A stretch of 60,507 bases of DNA from Streptomyces sp. man185 (GTDB lineage Bacteria; Actinomycetota; Actinomycetes; Streptomycetales; Streptomycetaceae), in NCBI GenBank assembly GCA_002551355.1, contig NTHE01000048.1:8047-68553 (forward strand), given 5' to 3'. Made by a program: the position numbers and the translations under genes. Of the stretch, positions 24,386 to 32,112 are shown piece by piece. Position 1 is the stretch's first letter, and every line of letters begins with the position of its first letter. The notes below the pieces were generated by a model. The model made no database searches. It was not told the DNA's origin and was given only the letters and a program-made list of their open reading frames with translations.

Positions 24386-24811
24386 TCACTGGCCGAGGAA
24401 GCTCAGACGGACGCTGCGGTTGGTGTTGCTCGTGTTTGTGTCCACCAGGCAGACCGACTGCCAGGTCCCCAGCTCCAGCCTGCCGCCGATCACCGGCAGT
24501 GTGGCGTGGGGCGGGACGAGGGCGGGGAGTACGTGGTCGCGCCCATGGCCGGGGCTGCCGTGGCGGTGCTGCCAGCGGTCGTCCGCCGGGAGCAGGTGGT
24601 GGAGGGCGGCCAGGAGGTCGTCGTCGCTGCCCGCGCCGGTCTCCAGTACGGCGATACCGGCCGTGGCGTGGGGGACGAAGACGTTGAGCAGGCCGTCGCG
24701 GCCGGGGGCGGTGCGGGTGAGGAACTCCTCGCAGGCACGCGTCAGGTCCGTGACGGTCTCGGCCGTACCCGTGGTGATGTTCAGGACCGTGGTGGTGAAG
24801 GAATCGGACAT
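24386..24811 (-). CDS. yjbQ: YjbQ family protein (UPF0047, secondary thiamine-phosphate synthase-like)
   Basis: A 141-residue protein of the YjbQ family. Motifs are FVPHATAGIAVLE, HGRDHVLPALVPPHATLPV and GTWQSVCLVDTNTSNTNR. E. coli YjbQ has weak thiamine-phosphate synthase activity; the physiological role in actinomycetes is not established. The His-rich motifs of the active pocket are present. The 3' end (24386-24447) is duplicated as a remnant at 957-1018, so the gene seems to have served as an insertion target and been rebuilt with an element-borne 3' end. It is divergent from the sulfonate leader and operon, with 92 bases between starts. Confidence 0.9.
   Translation of the reverse strand: MSDSFTTTVLNITTGTAETVTDLTRACEEFLTRTAPGRDGLLNVFVPHATAGIAVLETGAGSDDDLLAALHHLLPADDRWQHRHGSPGHGRDHVLPALVPPHATLPVIGGRLELGTWQSVCLVDTNTSNTNRSVRLSFLGQ
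24417..24447. repeat. Right copy of the 31-bp direct repeat, candidate attR core
   Basis: It lies inside the yjbQ coding region and encodes part of the conserved VDTNTSNTNR segment. It matches 988-1018 with one mismatch. Similarity continues left past the stop codon, but ends on the right at about 24448, as expected for a gene-3'-end integration site. Confidence 0.6.
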
Positions 24812-24826
24812 GCCTCCATCATCACC

Positions 24827-24840
24827 TCACCGGGGTGAGA
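24827..24840. promoter_or_regulatory. Palindrome between yjbQ and the sulfonate leader
   Basis: CTCACCGGGGTGAG is CTCACC and GGTGAG around GG, perfectly symmetric. It lies 16 bases upstream of the yjbQ start and 26 bases upstream of the ssu -35 box, so it could be a binding site acting on either gene. Confidence 0.35.
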
Positions 24841-24866
24841 TGACGCGTCCACGCTCCGAGACGCCA

Positions 24867-24896
24867 TTGACCGTGTCCCAACCGGATGACTACGTT
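24867..24896 (+). promoter_or_regulatory. Predicted promoter of the ssu leader and operon
   Basis: TTGACC at 24867-24872 and TACGTT at 24891-24896 with an 18-base spacer match a housekeeping sigma factor promoter well. The ATG of the leader peptide begins 8 bases after the -10 box, so transcription is expected to start on or next to the ATG, giving a leaderless mRNA. Confidence 0.6.
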
Positions 24897-24903
24897 CAGC
24901 GCC

Positions 24904-24987
24904 ATGTTCCGATCAGCTCTGCTCACTTCGCGCGGTCACATCGACCTGCTGCGAGTGGCTTCCGCCGCGTGTTGTCGCGGCTGCTGA
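24904..24987 (+). CDS. Cysteine-containing leader peptide of the sulfonate operon
   Basis: A 27-residue open frame starting MFRSALLTSRGHIDLLRV and ending with Cys-Cys-Arg-Gly-Cys before TGA. The HxDLLRV core followed by terminal cysteines is the hallmark of short leader peptides found upstream of sulfur-metabolism genes in actinobacteria. Slow reading of the Cys codons under cysteine shortage would let transcription continue into the operon. There is no ribosome site and the promoter points to the ATG itself, so translation is probably leaderless. A 296-base leader follows before ssuC. Confidence 0.8.
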   Translation: MFRSALLTSRGHIDLLRVASAACCRGC

Positions 24988-25149
24988 CGTTCTCTCAGCG
25001 ATCTCCGGGCCGTATCCGGCCGCACGGCTCCGCCTGCGGTGCCCGCGATATGTGCGGCATTCCGTCGCTCGCTCTGCCGTAGTCGCGTCCGGCTCCGTAC
25101 CGCCTCACGCCCACTGAGCGCGCCCGCCCCGCCTGCTCTCGCCTTCCTG

Positions 25150-25164
25150 CCGGCCCTCGGCCGG
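25150..25164 (+). terminator. Hairpin in the ssu leader, possible attenuator
   Basis: CCGGCC-CTC-GGCCGG lies between the leader peptide and ssuC. The rest of the 24988-25283 leader is C-rich and contains no gene. No U-run follows, so intrinsic termination is uncertain; a Rho-dependent or translation-linked mechanism would also fit. Confidence 0.35.
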
Positions 25165-25283
25165 TCCCGCGCGCGTACGTGGTCACGGGGTTGCATCGGC
25201 GCGTCCGTTCCCCTCCCCGCCTGCCCTCCCTTCTCACCTCCCCCTCCTCTGCTCGCATCCATGCGTCCCTTCCTGGAGCCGTC

Positions 25284-26171
25284 ATGACCGTCAGCCATGC
25301 ACCGCCACCCGCGATACCGGTCCCCCTCGAAAAATCCTCCGCGCCGGCGCGCACGCCGCCCGAGCTGGAGGCCGTCGTCCCGGCGTCCGTCCGCCGATCG
25401 CGGTTGGGGGTCGCTCCGCGGTGGGTGCGGCGAGCCGTGGGGCCGCTGCTGCTGCTCGCGCTGTGGCAGGTGTTCAGCGCCACGGGGGTGCTGGATCCCG
25501 ATGTGCTCGCCTCGCCCGGGACCATCGCCCGCGCCGGCGCCGATCTGGTGGCCGACGGGACGCTGCCCGCCGCGATGGGGGTCTCGCTCCAGCGGGTGGT
25601 CGTGGGGCTCCTGCTCGGTGGGGTGATCGGGACGGCACTCGCGCTCGTGTCGGGGCTCTCGCGGCTCGGGGAGGACCTGGTCGACGCGACCGTACAGATG
25701 CTGCGCACCGTGCCCTGGGTGGGGCTCATCCCGCTGTTCATCATCTGGCTCGGGATCGGCGAGGCCCCCAAGGTGGCCCTCATCGCCCTCGGGGTCGCCT
25801 TTCACCTGTACCTGAACGTGTACGCCGGAATCCGGGGCGTCGACGCCCAGCTCATCGAGGCCGGTACGTCATTGGGGCTCGGGCGGTGGGGGCTGGTACG
25901 GCACGTGGTGTTGCCGGGGGCGCTCCCCGGGGCCATGACCGGTCTGCGCTACTCACTGGCGACGGCCTGGCTCGCGCTCGTCTTCGGTGAGTCGATCAAC
26001 GCCGACGCCGGGATCGGCTTCCTGATGAACCAGGCCCGGGAGTTCTTCCGGACCGACGTGATCGTCGTCTGTCTCGTCGTGTACGCCTTCCTCGGCCTCA
26101 CCGCCGACGTCATCGTCCGGATCCTCGAAAGGCTGCTGCTGCAATGGCGACCGACCTTCACCGGCCAGTGA
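25284..26171 (+). CDS. ssuC: Sulfonate ABC transporter permease SsuC
   Basis: A 295-residue BPD-type inner membrane permease with an unusual ~50-residue proline-rich N-terminus, then about six membrane segments. The EAA loop is seen as IEAGTSLGLGRWGLVRHVVL, followed by PGALPGAMTGLRYSLATAWL. Conserved RTVPWVGLIPLFIIWLGIGE is typical of the nitrate/taurine/sulfonate permease group. It would import aliphatic sulfonates together with SsuB and SsuA encoded next. The start at 25284 is the first ATG after the leader, with a modest TGGAG upstream. It overlaps ssuB. The substrate is inferred from the adjacent ssuD. Confidence 0.9.
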   Translation: MTVSHAPPPAIPVPLEKSSAPARTPPELEAVVPASVRRSRLGVAPRWVRRAVGPLLLLALWQVFSATGVLDPDVLASPGTIARAGADLVADGTLPAAMGVSLQRVVVGLLLGGVIGTALALVSGLSRLGEDLVDATVQMLRTVPWVGLIPLFIIWLGIGEAPKVALIALGVAFHLYLNVYAGIRGVDAQLIEAGTSLGLGRWGLVRHVVLPGALPGAMTGLRYSLATAWLALVFGESINADAGIGFLMNQAREFFRTDVIVVCLVVYAFLGLTADVIVRILERLLLQWRPTFTGQ

Positions 26172-27130
26172 ACACCCTCCTCGCCCCCGCCCCCTCGGCA
26201 TCTGCCGAGGCCCCTGAAGCCGCCGTACGGGTCGAGGGGCTCACCCGCGCCTTCGACGGGCGTGCGGTCATCGACGACCTCGATCTCACCCTCAAAGCAG
26301 GCGAGTTCACCGTGCTTCTCGGGCGCAGCGGTTGCGGCAAGTCGACTCTGCTGCGCGTACTGGCCGGACTCGACCGGGAGATCTCGGGCACCGTCCTGGT
26401 GCCCCGCCGGCGCGCGGTCGCGTTCCAGGCCCCGCGCCTGATGCCCTGGAAGCGGGTCTGGCGCAATGTGCTGCTCGGGCTGCCGGGCAAGCCCGAACGC
26501 GCCGTCGCCGAGCAGGCGTTGGCGGAGGTCGGACTGGCGGAGCGGGCCGGGGCGTGGCCCAGGACGCTGTCCGGCGGCGAAGCCCAGCGTGCTTCGCTGG
26601 CCCGGGCCCTGGTACGCGAGCCCGATCTGCTACTGCTCGACGAGCCCTTCGGCGCGTTGGACGCCCTGACCCGGATCAAGGCCCAGCAGCTCGTGGCCGA
26701 ACTCTGGCAGCGGCGCGGCTGCGCCGTGCTCCTGGTCACCCACGACGTGGACGAGGCCCTGCTGCTCGCGGACCGGGTGCTGGTGATGCGCGACGGGCGG
26801 ATCGCGTACGACACGCCCGTCGCGCTGGACCGACCGCGCGAGGTCGGTTTCCCCGGGTTCACCGAGCTGCGCTCCCGACTGCTGACCGAACTGGGCGTCG
26901 AGGGCGGGGGCCGCACCCACGGTGGGCCGGGCGCCACCGCCGACCCCGACGACGGTGCCAGCGGTGACGGTGACAAGACGCTGCCCGAGGCCGCCGCCCC
27001 GTCCGGTCCTGCCCGACCCCCGTCCCGGGCCGCCGCCCCCTCCGGCCCCGCCCGAACCCCGTCCGGCCAGGTCCGTACGGAGAACCCCGACGCATCGCCC
27101 GCACACCCCCGTCACGGAGACCCGTCATGA
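26168..27130 (+). CDS. ssuB: Sulfonate ABC transporter ATP-binding protein SsuB
   Basis: A 320-residue ABC ATPase with Walker A GRSGCGKS at 52-59, Q-loop AFQAPRLMPW, signature LSGGEAQR, Walker B LLLLDEPFGALD and H-loop VTHDVDEAL. It powers SsuC. The last ~75 residues are a Pro/Ala/Gly-rich tail, (APSGPAR-like repeats), unusual for SsuB and probably disordered. I prefer the GTG at 26168 because it overlaps the ssuC stop as GTGA; an in-frame ATG at 26144 would add 8 residues. Its stop overlaps ssuA by ATGA. Confidence 0.9.
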   Translation: MNTLLAPAPSASAEAPEAAVRVEGLTRAFDGRAVIDDLDLTLKAGEFTVLLGRSGCGKSTLLRVLAGLDREISGTVLVPRRRAVAFQAPRLMPWKRVWRNVLLGLPGKPERAVAEQALAEVGLAERAGAWPRTLSGGEAQRASLARALVREPDLLLLDEPFGALDALTRIKAQQLVAELWQRRGCAVLLVTHDVDEALLLADRVLVMRDGRIAYDTPVALDRPREVGFPGFTELRSRLLTELGVEGGGRTHGGPGATADPDDGASGDGDKTLPEAAAPSGPARPPSRAAAPSGPARTPSGQVRTENPDASPAHPRHGDPS

Positions 27131-28155
27131 AACGCCGCGCTCTGCCCGCACTCCTCCTCCCCCTCGCTCTGCTCCTCTCCGCATGCGGCGGGGCCTCCTC
27201 CGCCGACTCGGGCGGCAACACGGACGGAAAGGGCAGTCTCACGCTCGACGTCGGTGACCAGAAGGGGGGTTACGAGGCGATCCTGCGGGCCTCCGGAGAG
27301 CTGGACGACCTCGACTACCGCATCAAGTGGTCCACCTTCACCTCAGGACCACCCCTGCTGGAGGCCGTGAGCGCCGGGGCCGTGGACATCGGAGGCGTCG
27401 GCAACACGCCGCCCGTCTTCGCCGCGGGGGCCGACTCCAACATCGCCGTCGTCGGCGCCACCCACGGCTCGCCGGCCGGTGAGGTCATCGTCGTGCCCGA
27501 GGACTCCCCGTTGCGGAAGCCCGCCCAGCTCAAGGGCAAGTCCATCGCCGTCGCCCAGGGCAGTTCTGCCCATTTCCAGCTGGTCGCCTCGCTCAAGAAG
27601 GCGGGGCTCGGGATCGGGGACGTGAAGCCGAACTACCTCCAGCCCGCCGACGCGCTCGCCGCGTTCAGCCGCGGCAAGGTCGACGCCTGGGCGATCTGGG
27701 ATCCGTACACCTCGCAGGTCCTGCGTACGGCGGACGCGCGGGTACTCACGACCGGCGAAGGCGTGGTCAACGGCCTCGGATTCCAGGTCGCTTCGCCCGC
27801 CTCGCTCAAGGACGCGAAGAAGTCCAAGGCCATCGGCGACCTGCTCGTCCGACTGGAGCGGGCCCAGAAGTGGGTCTTCGAGCACCCGGAGGAGTGGGCG
27901 AAGGTCTGGGCGAAGGAGACCGGACTCCCCTACGAGGTGGCGCTGGACGCCGTGAAGCTCAGCTACGGCACCCGTGTCCCGGTCGCGATCGACGCCGCGG
28001 CCATCGCCTCCGAGCAGGAGATCGCCGACACCTTCGCCGAACTAAAGCTGATTCCCCGGCGGTTCGACTTCGAGGACTACGTCGACACCCGGTTCAACCG
28101 CGACCTTCCGCCCTCCTCCACCGCACCTCGCTCCTATGGAAAGGCCTCCTCATGA
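27127..28155 (+). CDS. ssuA: Sulfonate-binding lipoprotein SsuA
   Basis: A 342-residue extracytoplasmic solute-binding protein. It has a lipoprotein signal (basic MKRR, hydrophobic core, lipobox LLSAC with Cys20) and a low-complexity linker. The NMT1/SsuA-type fold follows: GDQKGGYEAILRASGEL; FTSGPPLLEAVSAGAVDIGG, then VGNTPPVFA; VAQGSSAHFQLVA; FSRGKVDAWAIWDPYTSQV. It would catch alkanesulfonates at the membrane surface and deliver them to SsuC. It sits fully within the overlapping ssuCBAD unit. Confidence 0.93.
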   Translation: MKRRALPALLLPLALLLSACGGASSADSGGNTDGKGSLTLDVGDQKGGYEAILRASGELDDLDYRIKWSTFTSGPPLLEAVSAGAVDIGGVGNTPPVFAAGADSNIAVVGATHGSPAGEVIVVPEDSPLRKPAQLKGKSIAVAQGSSAHFQLVASLKKAGLGIGDVKPNYLQPADALAAFSRGKVDAWAIWDPYTSQVLRTADARVLTTGEGVVNGLGFQVASPASLKDAKKSKAIGDLLVRLERAQKWVFEHPEEWAKVWAKETGLPYEVALDAVKLSYGTRVPVAIDAAAIASEQEIADTFAELKLIPRRFDFEDYVDTRFNRDLPPSSTAPRSYGKASS

Positions 28156-29363
28156 ACGTCCATCTGCACTGGTTCCTGCCCACCGGCGGCGACGGCCGGA
28201 CGCTCGTCGACCGGCACGCGTACACCGACGGCGGCATCAAGCGCGACCGGATCACCCCGGTGAGCGGCGTGCGGGCCCCGGACATCGAGTATCTGACCCA
28301 GATCGCCAAAGCGGCGGAGCAGTTGGGCTTCGAGGCCGTACTGACTCCCACCGGCACCTGGTGCGAGGACGCCTGGCTGACCACGGTGGCGCTCGCCCAG
28401 CACACCGAGCGGCTCAAGTTCCTGGTGGCGTTCCGGCCGGGCGTCATCTCGCCCGTGCTCGCCGCGCAGATGGCCGCCACCTATCAGCGGATCACCCGGG
28501 GCCGGCTGCTGCTCAATGTGGTCACCGGCGGCGACTCCACCGAACAGCGGCGTTTCGGGGACCACTTGGACCATGACCGGAGGTACGCGCGCACGGCGGA
28601 GTTCCTGTCGGTGGTGCGGGGGGCCTGGAGCGGGCAGCCGTACGACTTCGACGGTGAGCACTACCAGGTGGAGGGCGGGCTGACCGCCCTGCCGCCGGAC
28701 CCGCTGCCGGAGATCTTCTTCGGTGGGTCGTCGGCGGCGGCCGGGCCGGTCGCCGCCGCGCACGCCGACGTCTATCTCACCTGGGGCGAGCCGCCGGGCG
28801 CCGTGAAGGAGAAGATCGACTGGATTCGGGGCCTGGCGGAGGAGCAGGGGCGCACGGTCCGGTTCGGCATCCGGCTGCACACCATTTCGCGGGATTCCTC
28901 GCGGGAGGCGTGGGCCACCGCCGACCGGCTGCTGGGCGACCTCGACCCGGACACCATCGCGGCGGCGCAGCAGGCGCTGGGGAAGAGCGAATCGGTCGGG
29001 CAGCAGCGGATGCTGGCGCTGCACGGCGGGTCGCGGGACGAGCTGGAGATCGCGCCGAACCTCTGGGCGGGCGTCGGCCTGGTGCGTGGCGGGGCCGGGA
29101 CCGCGCTGGTGGGCAGCCACGCAGAGGTCGCGGACCGGATCGAGGAGTACCACGCGCTGGGCGTGGAGCACTTCGTGCTCTCCGGGTATCCGCACCTGGA
29201 GGAGGCGTACTGGTTCGGCGAGGGGGTCACCCCCGAGCTGGCCCGGCGCGGGCTGCTGCCGACCGTCCCGGCGTCTGCGCTGTTGCACGGGGCGGGTGGC
29301 CGTGAGAACCGCCCGGCCTCGGCTCCCGGGGGTGCGCCGCTGCTGTTGGCCGGGGGTCGCTGA
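28152..29363 (+). CDS. ssuD: FMNH2-dependent alkanesulfonate monooxygenase SsuD
   Basis: A 403-residue luciferase-like TIM-barrel monooxygenase that splits alkanesulfonates into an aldehyde and sulfite using reduced FMN. Recognisable blocks are NVHLHWFLPTGGDGRTLV, PTGTWCEDAW, LNVVTGGDSTEQRRFGDHLD, then HDRRYARTAEFL, EIFFGGSSAAAGPVAA and VEHFVLSGYPHLEEAYWFGE. A conserved Cys (TWCEDAW) and Arg/His active-site residues are present. The C-terminal ~30 residues are an extra Ala/Gly-rich tail. The start overlaps the ssuA stop (ATGA). The FMN reductase SsuE is not encoded in the window, so FMNH2 must come from elsewhere. Confidence 0.94.
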   Translation: MNVHLHWFLPTGGDGRTLVDRHAYTDGGIKRDRITPVSGVRAPDIEYLTQIAKAAEQLGFEAVLTPTGTWCEDAWLTTVALAQHTERLKFLVAFRPGVISPVLAAQMAATYQRITRGRLLLNVVTGGDSTEQRRFGDHLDHDRRYARTAEFLSVVRGAWSGQPYDFDGEHYQVEGGLTALPPDPLPEIFFGGSSAAAGPVAAAHADVYLTWGEPPGAVKEKIDWIRGLAEEQGRTVRFGIRLHTISRDSSREAWATADRLLGDLDPDTIAAAQQALGKSESVGQQRMLALHGGSRDELEIAPNLWAGVGLVRGGAGTALVGSHAEVADRIEEYHALGVEHFVLSGYPHLEEAYWFGEGVTPELARRGLLPTVPASALLHGAGGRENRPASAPGGAPLLLAGGR

Positions 29364-29427
29364 GCCTCGTGGTGGTGTCCGTCGGGCGTCCGGGAAGATC
29401 CCGGGCGCCCGACGAGTTAGTAGAAAC

Positions 29428-30564
29428 GTGAACATTTCTGGGGTGCGTGAGCTGGACGTGGTCGTGATCGGCGCGGGTCAGGCGGGGCTGTCCGCCGCTT
29501 ACCATCTGCTCCGCGTCGGGCTGGAGCCGGAGAGCCGTTTCGTCGTGCTGGACCACGCGCCCCGGCCGGGCGGCGCGTGGCAGTTCCGCTGGCCTTCGCT
29601 GACGTACGGCAAGGTCCACGGGATGCACGCGCTGCCGGGCATGGAGCTGACCGGAGCCGACCCGGACCGGCCCTCCTCGGAGGTGATCGGCGCGTATTTC
29701 GCCGCGTACGAGGAGCGCTTCGATCTGCGGGTCCACCGGCCGGTGGAGGTGAGCGCCGTGCGGGAGGGAAGCGGTGGGCGGCTGCTGGTGGAGACGTCCG
29801 AGGGGACCTACGCGACGCGGGCCCTGATCAACGCGACCGGCACCTGGGACCGGCCGTTCTGGCCGCGCTATCCGGGTCAGGAGACTTTCCGGGGGCGGCA
29901 GTTGCACACGGCGAACTACCCGGGGCCCGAGGAGTTCGCGGGGCAGCGCGTCCTCGTGGTCGGGGGCGGCGCCTCCGGTACACAGCATCTGATGGAGATC
30001 GCCGAGCACGCGGCCGACACGTTCTGGGTGACGCGCAGCGAACCGGTCTTCCGCGAGGGGCCGTTCACCGAGGAGTGGGGGCGCGCGGCCGTGGCGATGG
30101 TGGAGGAGCGGGTACGCAACGGGCTGCCGCCGAAGAGCGTGGTGAGCGTGACCGGGCTGCCGATGACCGATGCGGTGCGGCGCGCCCGGGAGCAGGGGGT
30201 GCTGGACCGGCTGCCGATGTTCGACCGGATCATGCCGACCGGCGTGGCCTGGGACGACGGCCGGGCCGTGGAGACCGACGTGATTCTCTGGGCGACCGGT
30301 TTCCGGCCCGCCGTGGACCACCTGGCCCCGCTGAGACTGCGCGAGCCGGGCGGCGGCATCCGGGCCGATGACACCCGTGCCGTACGCGACGGACGCGTCC
30401 ACCTCGTCGGCTACGGCCCCTCCGCCAGCACCATCGGCGCCAACCGCGCGGGCCGAGCGGCGGTCCGGTCGGTGGTGCGGCTGCTGGAGGAGACCGACGG
30501 CGGCCGGCCGGAACGGGAGTCCGGGGCGGCCCTCGCCGTTCCCGTCGCGGGCCCAGGGGCCTGA
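29428..30564 (+). CDS. NAD(P)/FAD-dependent flavin monooxygenase-like oxidoreductase
   Basis: A 378-residue flavoprotein with an N-terminal FAD motif (VVVIGAGQAGLSAAYHLL), a second nucleotide-binding motif (VLVVGGGASGTQHLMEIA), and WATGFRPAVDHL typical of FMO/ArsO-like enzymes. The motif between them (TWDRPFWPRYPGQ) is also usual for the family. The substrate is unknown. It follows ssuD by 64 bases in the same direction and might use the same sulfur-starvation transcript. The GTG at 29428 lacks a clear ribosome site; GTG 29443 is an alternative. It is convergent with the mltG-like gene, 23 bases apart. Confidence 0.8.
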   Translation: MNISGVRELDVVVIGAGQAGLSAAYHLLRVGLEPESRFVVLDHAPRPGGAWQFRWPSLTYGKVHGMHALPGMELTGADPDRPSSEVIGAYFAAYEERFDLRVHRPVEVSAVREGSGGRLLVETSEGTYATRALINATGTWDRPFWPRYPGQETFRGRQLHTANYPGPEEFAGQRVLVVGGGASGTQHLMEIAEHAADTFWVTRSEPVFREGPFTEEWGRAAVAMVEERVRNGLPPKSVVSVTGLPMTDAVRRAREQGVLDRLPMFDRIMPTGVAWDDGRAVETDVILWATGFRPAVDHLAPLRLREPGGGIRADDTRAVRDGRVHLVGYGPSASTIGANRAGRAAVRSVVRLLEETDGGRPERESGAALAVPVAGPGA

Positions 30565-30587
30565 CCCCCTCTGTCCAGGGGAACCGG

Positions 30588-31448
30588 TCAGCTCGTGGTG
30601 GCGGCACCGCGGCTGCGGTTGAACGCCTCGACGTTCTTCTGCTGCTCGTCGTAGCTGTCGGTGAACCGGGTGTCGCCGGGGCCGACCGTGACGAAGTACA
30701 GCCAGGGGCCGGGCGTGGGACTGACGGCCGCGCGCAGCGCCTCCTCCCCCGGGTTACCGATGGGAGTCGGTGGGAGGCCCTTGATCCGGTAGCTGTTGTA
30801 CGGGCTTTCCAGTTGGGTGTCGGCGGTCGTCGTGTCCAGGGTGGAGCGCTTCAGGGCGTAGTTGATGGTGGAGTCCATCTGCAACGGCATGTCCTTGAGC
30901 AGCCGGTTGTAAACGACCCGGGCCACCTTGCCCATGTCGGACGCGGTGTCGGCCTCGGCCTGGACGATGCTGGCGATCGTGACCGTGTCGTAGACGGAGA
31001 CGTTGTTGCGCCGGGCCCCCGCCGTGACGTGGTCCGCGCCGAAGTACTTGCGGGCGGTGTCGGCCATGTAGCGCAGCAGGCCGGCGGGCTCGGTCGCATC
31101 GTCGATCGGGTACGTGGCCGGGAAGAGGTAGCCCTCGGGGTTGCCCTCGGCCTGCTCGGGCAGCTTCAGATCCACCGTCGACGCGGTCTTCAGGGTGCTG
31201 CCGGGCTTCAGGTCGAGCCGCCGGTCGACCTCTTCGTACACCTGCGAGGCGCGACGGCCCTCGGGGATCATCAGCGTGGCTCGCGGGCTCTCCTTCTCCT
31301 TCCGCGGCTCGTCCGATCCGGTCAGGGACAGCGGGATCAGGACGGCGGCCGACACGACGAGCAGTGCGCCGACGACCATGACGATCTTTCCGCGGCGGGT
31401 CGGGCGGAGTCTGCGACGGGGGCGGGCGTCCGGGGACTCGTTCACCAT
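30588..31448 (-). CDS. MltG/YceG-family endolytic murein transglycosylase
   Basis: A 286-residue membrane-anchored protein: basic N-terminus, one membrane helix (IVMVVGALLVVSAAVLIPL), then the YceG domain. The catalytic Glu is in VTIASIVQAEA, followed by ARVVYNRLLKDMPLQMDSTI, SPYNSYRIKGLPPTPIGNPG and LYFVTVGPGDTRF. The enzyme cleaves nascent glycan strands. It is shorter than the main Streptomyces MltG, which is usually encoded near aroE, so this is probably a paralogue. Upstream of it, 31449-31716 is non-coding. Confidence 0.85.
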   Translation of the reverse strand: MVNESPDARPRRRLRPTRRGKIVMVVGALLVVSAAVLIPLSLTGSDEPRKEKESPRATLMIPEGRRASQVYEEVDRRLDLKPGSTLKTASTVDLKLPEQAEGNPEGYLFPATYPIDDATEPAGLLRYMADTARKYFGADHVTAGARRNNVSVYDTVTIASIVQAEADTASDMGKVARVVYNRLLKDMPLQMDSTINYALKRSTLDTTTADTQLESPYNSYRIKGLPPTPIGNPGEEALRAAVSPTPGPWLYFVTVGPGDTRFTDSYDEQQKNVEAFNRSRGAATTS

Positions 31449-31716
31449 GCGGGCACGTTAACCCGGTATGTGAGCCACGGCCGGTAGCCCGACCACGGCG
31501 TCGGCTCCGGCGACACGAACGCCGTACGGCGCGAACAGAACACCCGTAGCCAAAACACACGAACAGGAGATCGGGTGTTCGCTGGAACGCGTGATCGTCA
31601 GGGGATTCATTGCTCTTCACTCGTCCGGGGCGTGATGATTGCAGAGCGCAGTCAACGGGCTGCAGACCGCTACTGCGCAGTCCCACAGATGCACCACGTA
31701 CAAGGAGAAAGACCAG

Positions 31717-31776
31717 ATGAACTTCCTGACCAACCTGCTTGCCGGCGTCGTCCACTTCGTGGGTTGGCTCGTCTGA
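31717..31776 (+). CDS. Hydrophobic 19-residue micropeptide gene
   Basis: An ATG-TGA frame encoding MNFLTNLLAGVVHFVGWLV. Support for expression: a strong ribosome site (AAGGAGAAAGACC-ATG, good spacing), no overlapping gene on either strand, and a strong hairpin 14 bases after the stop. The peptide is almost wholly hydrophobic with a single central His and no charge in the side chains besides it, suggesting a membrane-inserted or membrane-active helix. No function is known to me. The upstream 268 bases contain an 8-base inverted repeat, GAACACCC and GGGTGTTC, and no other gene. Confidence 0.6.
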   Translation: MNFLTNLLAGVVHFVGWLV

Positions 31777-31790
31777 CCATTGCTCCACCC

Positions 31791-31828
31791 GGCGCCGTCG
31801 CTCCCCGTCCCACGGGAGCGGCGGCGCC
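31791..31828 (+). terminator. Strong hairpin after the micropeptide gene
   Basis: Left arm GGCGCCGTCGCTCC at 31791-31804 pairs with GGAGCGGCGGCGCC at 31815-31828, with one G-T-type mismatch; the loop can pair further. The following 31829-32112 has no gene I can support; a short reverse frame there lacks a convincing start. Confidence 0.75.
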
Positions 31829-32112
31829 GCCTTGTGTGCGGCGCCGGTCGGCTCAGCCGTTCGCCGCGGCGGGTCCGGTGAAAGGGCGGCAGTGCGGTGG
31901 ACTCGGGTGCGACCGTCACCGCCACCGCGAGGATGTCGAGCGTCCGGCGGACCCGGGTGAGCCGGTGACGCAGGACGGGGCCGTCGTCCAGCGCGGCCGG
32001 CAGATCCGGCGGCAGGTCGAAGAAGCATCAGGGCCGGTGGCACAGGGTCCGGCGCACGGCGGGGGTTGTCGCGTCAGGGCGGGTGGCGTCAGGGGGGTTG
32101 GGACGAGGGCGG

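Larger units (their letters stand above)
988..24447. mobile_element. Putative ~23.4 kb genomic island inserted in the 3' end of yjbQ
   Basis: The segment is bounded by the 31-bp direct repeats at 988-1018 and 24417-24447. The right copy is inside the intact yjbQ; the left copy is inside a remnant containing only the last 20 codons. The content is accessory: an IS3 fragment, a lectin-like protein, a second dnaK-clpB chaperone set, an orphan acetate kinase, a UvrA-like protein and a FUSC protein. No integrase or excisionase gene is present, so the element would be immobile now. The IS3 fragment lies 69 bases inside the left end and may have replaced the integrase. The boundaries are an inference from the repeats. 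Confidence 0.45.

Noticed and set aside
31617..31925. Reverse-strand gene across the micropeptide region
   Set aside because: It has no ribosome site, no domain and no continuity upstream (an in-frame stop at about 32035). The forward micropeptide with its terminator explains the region better.
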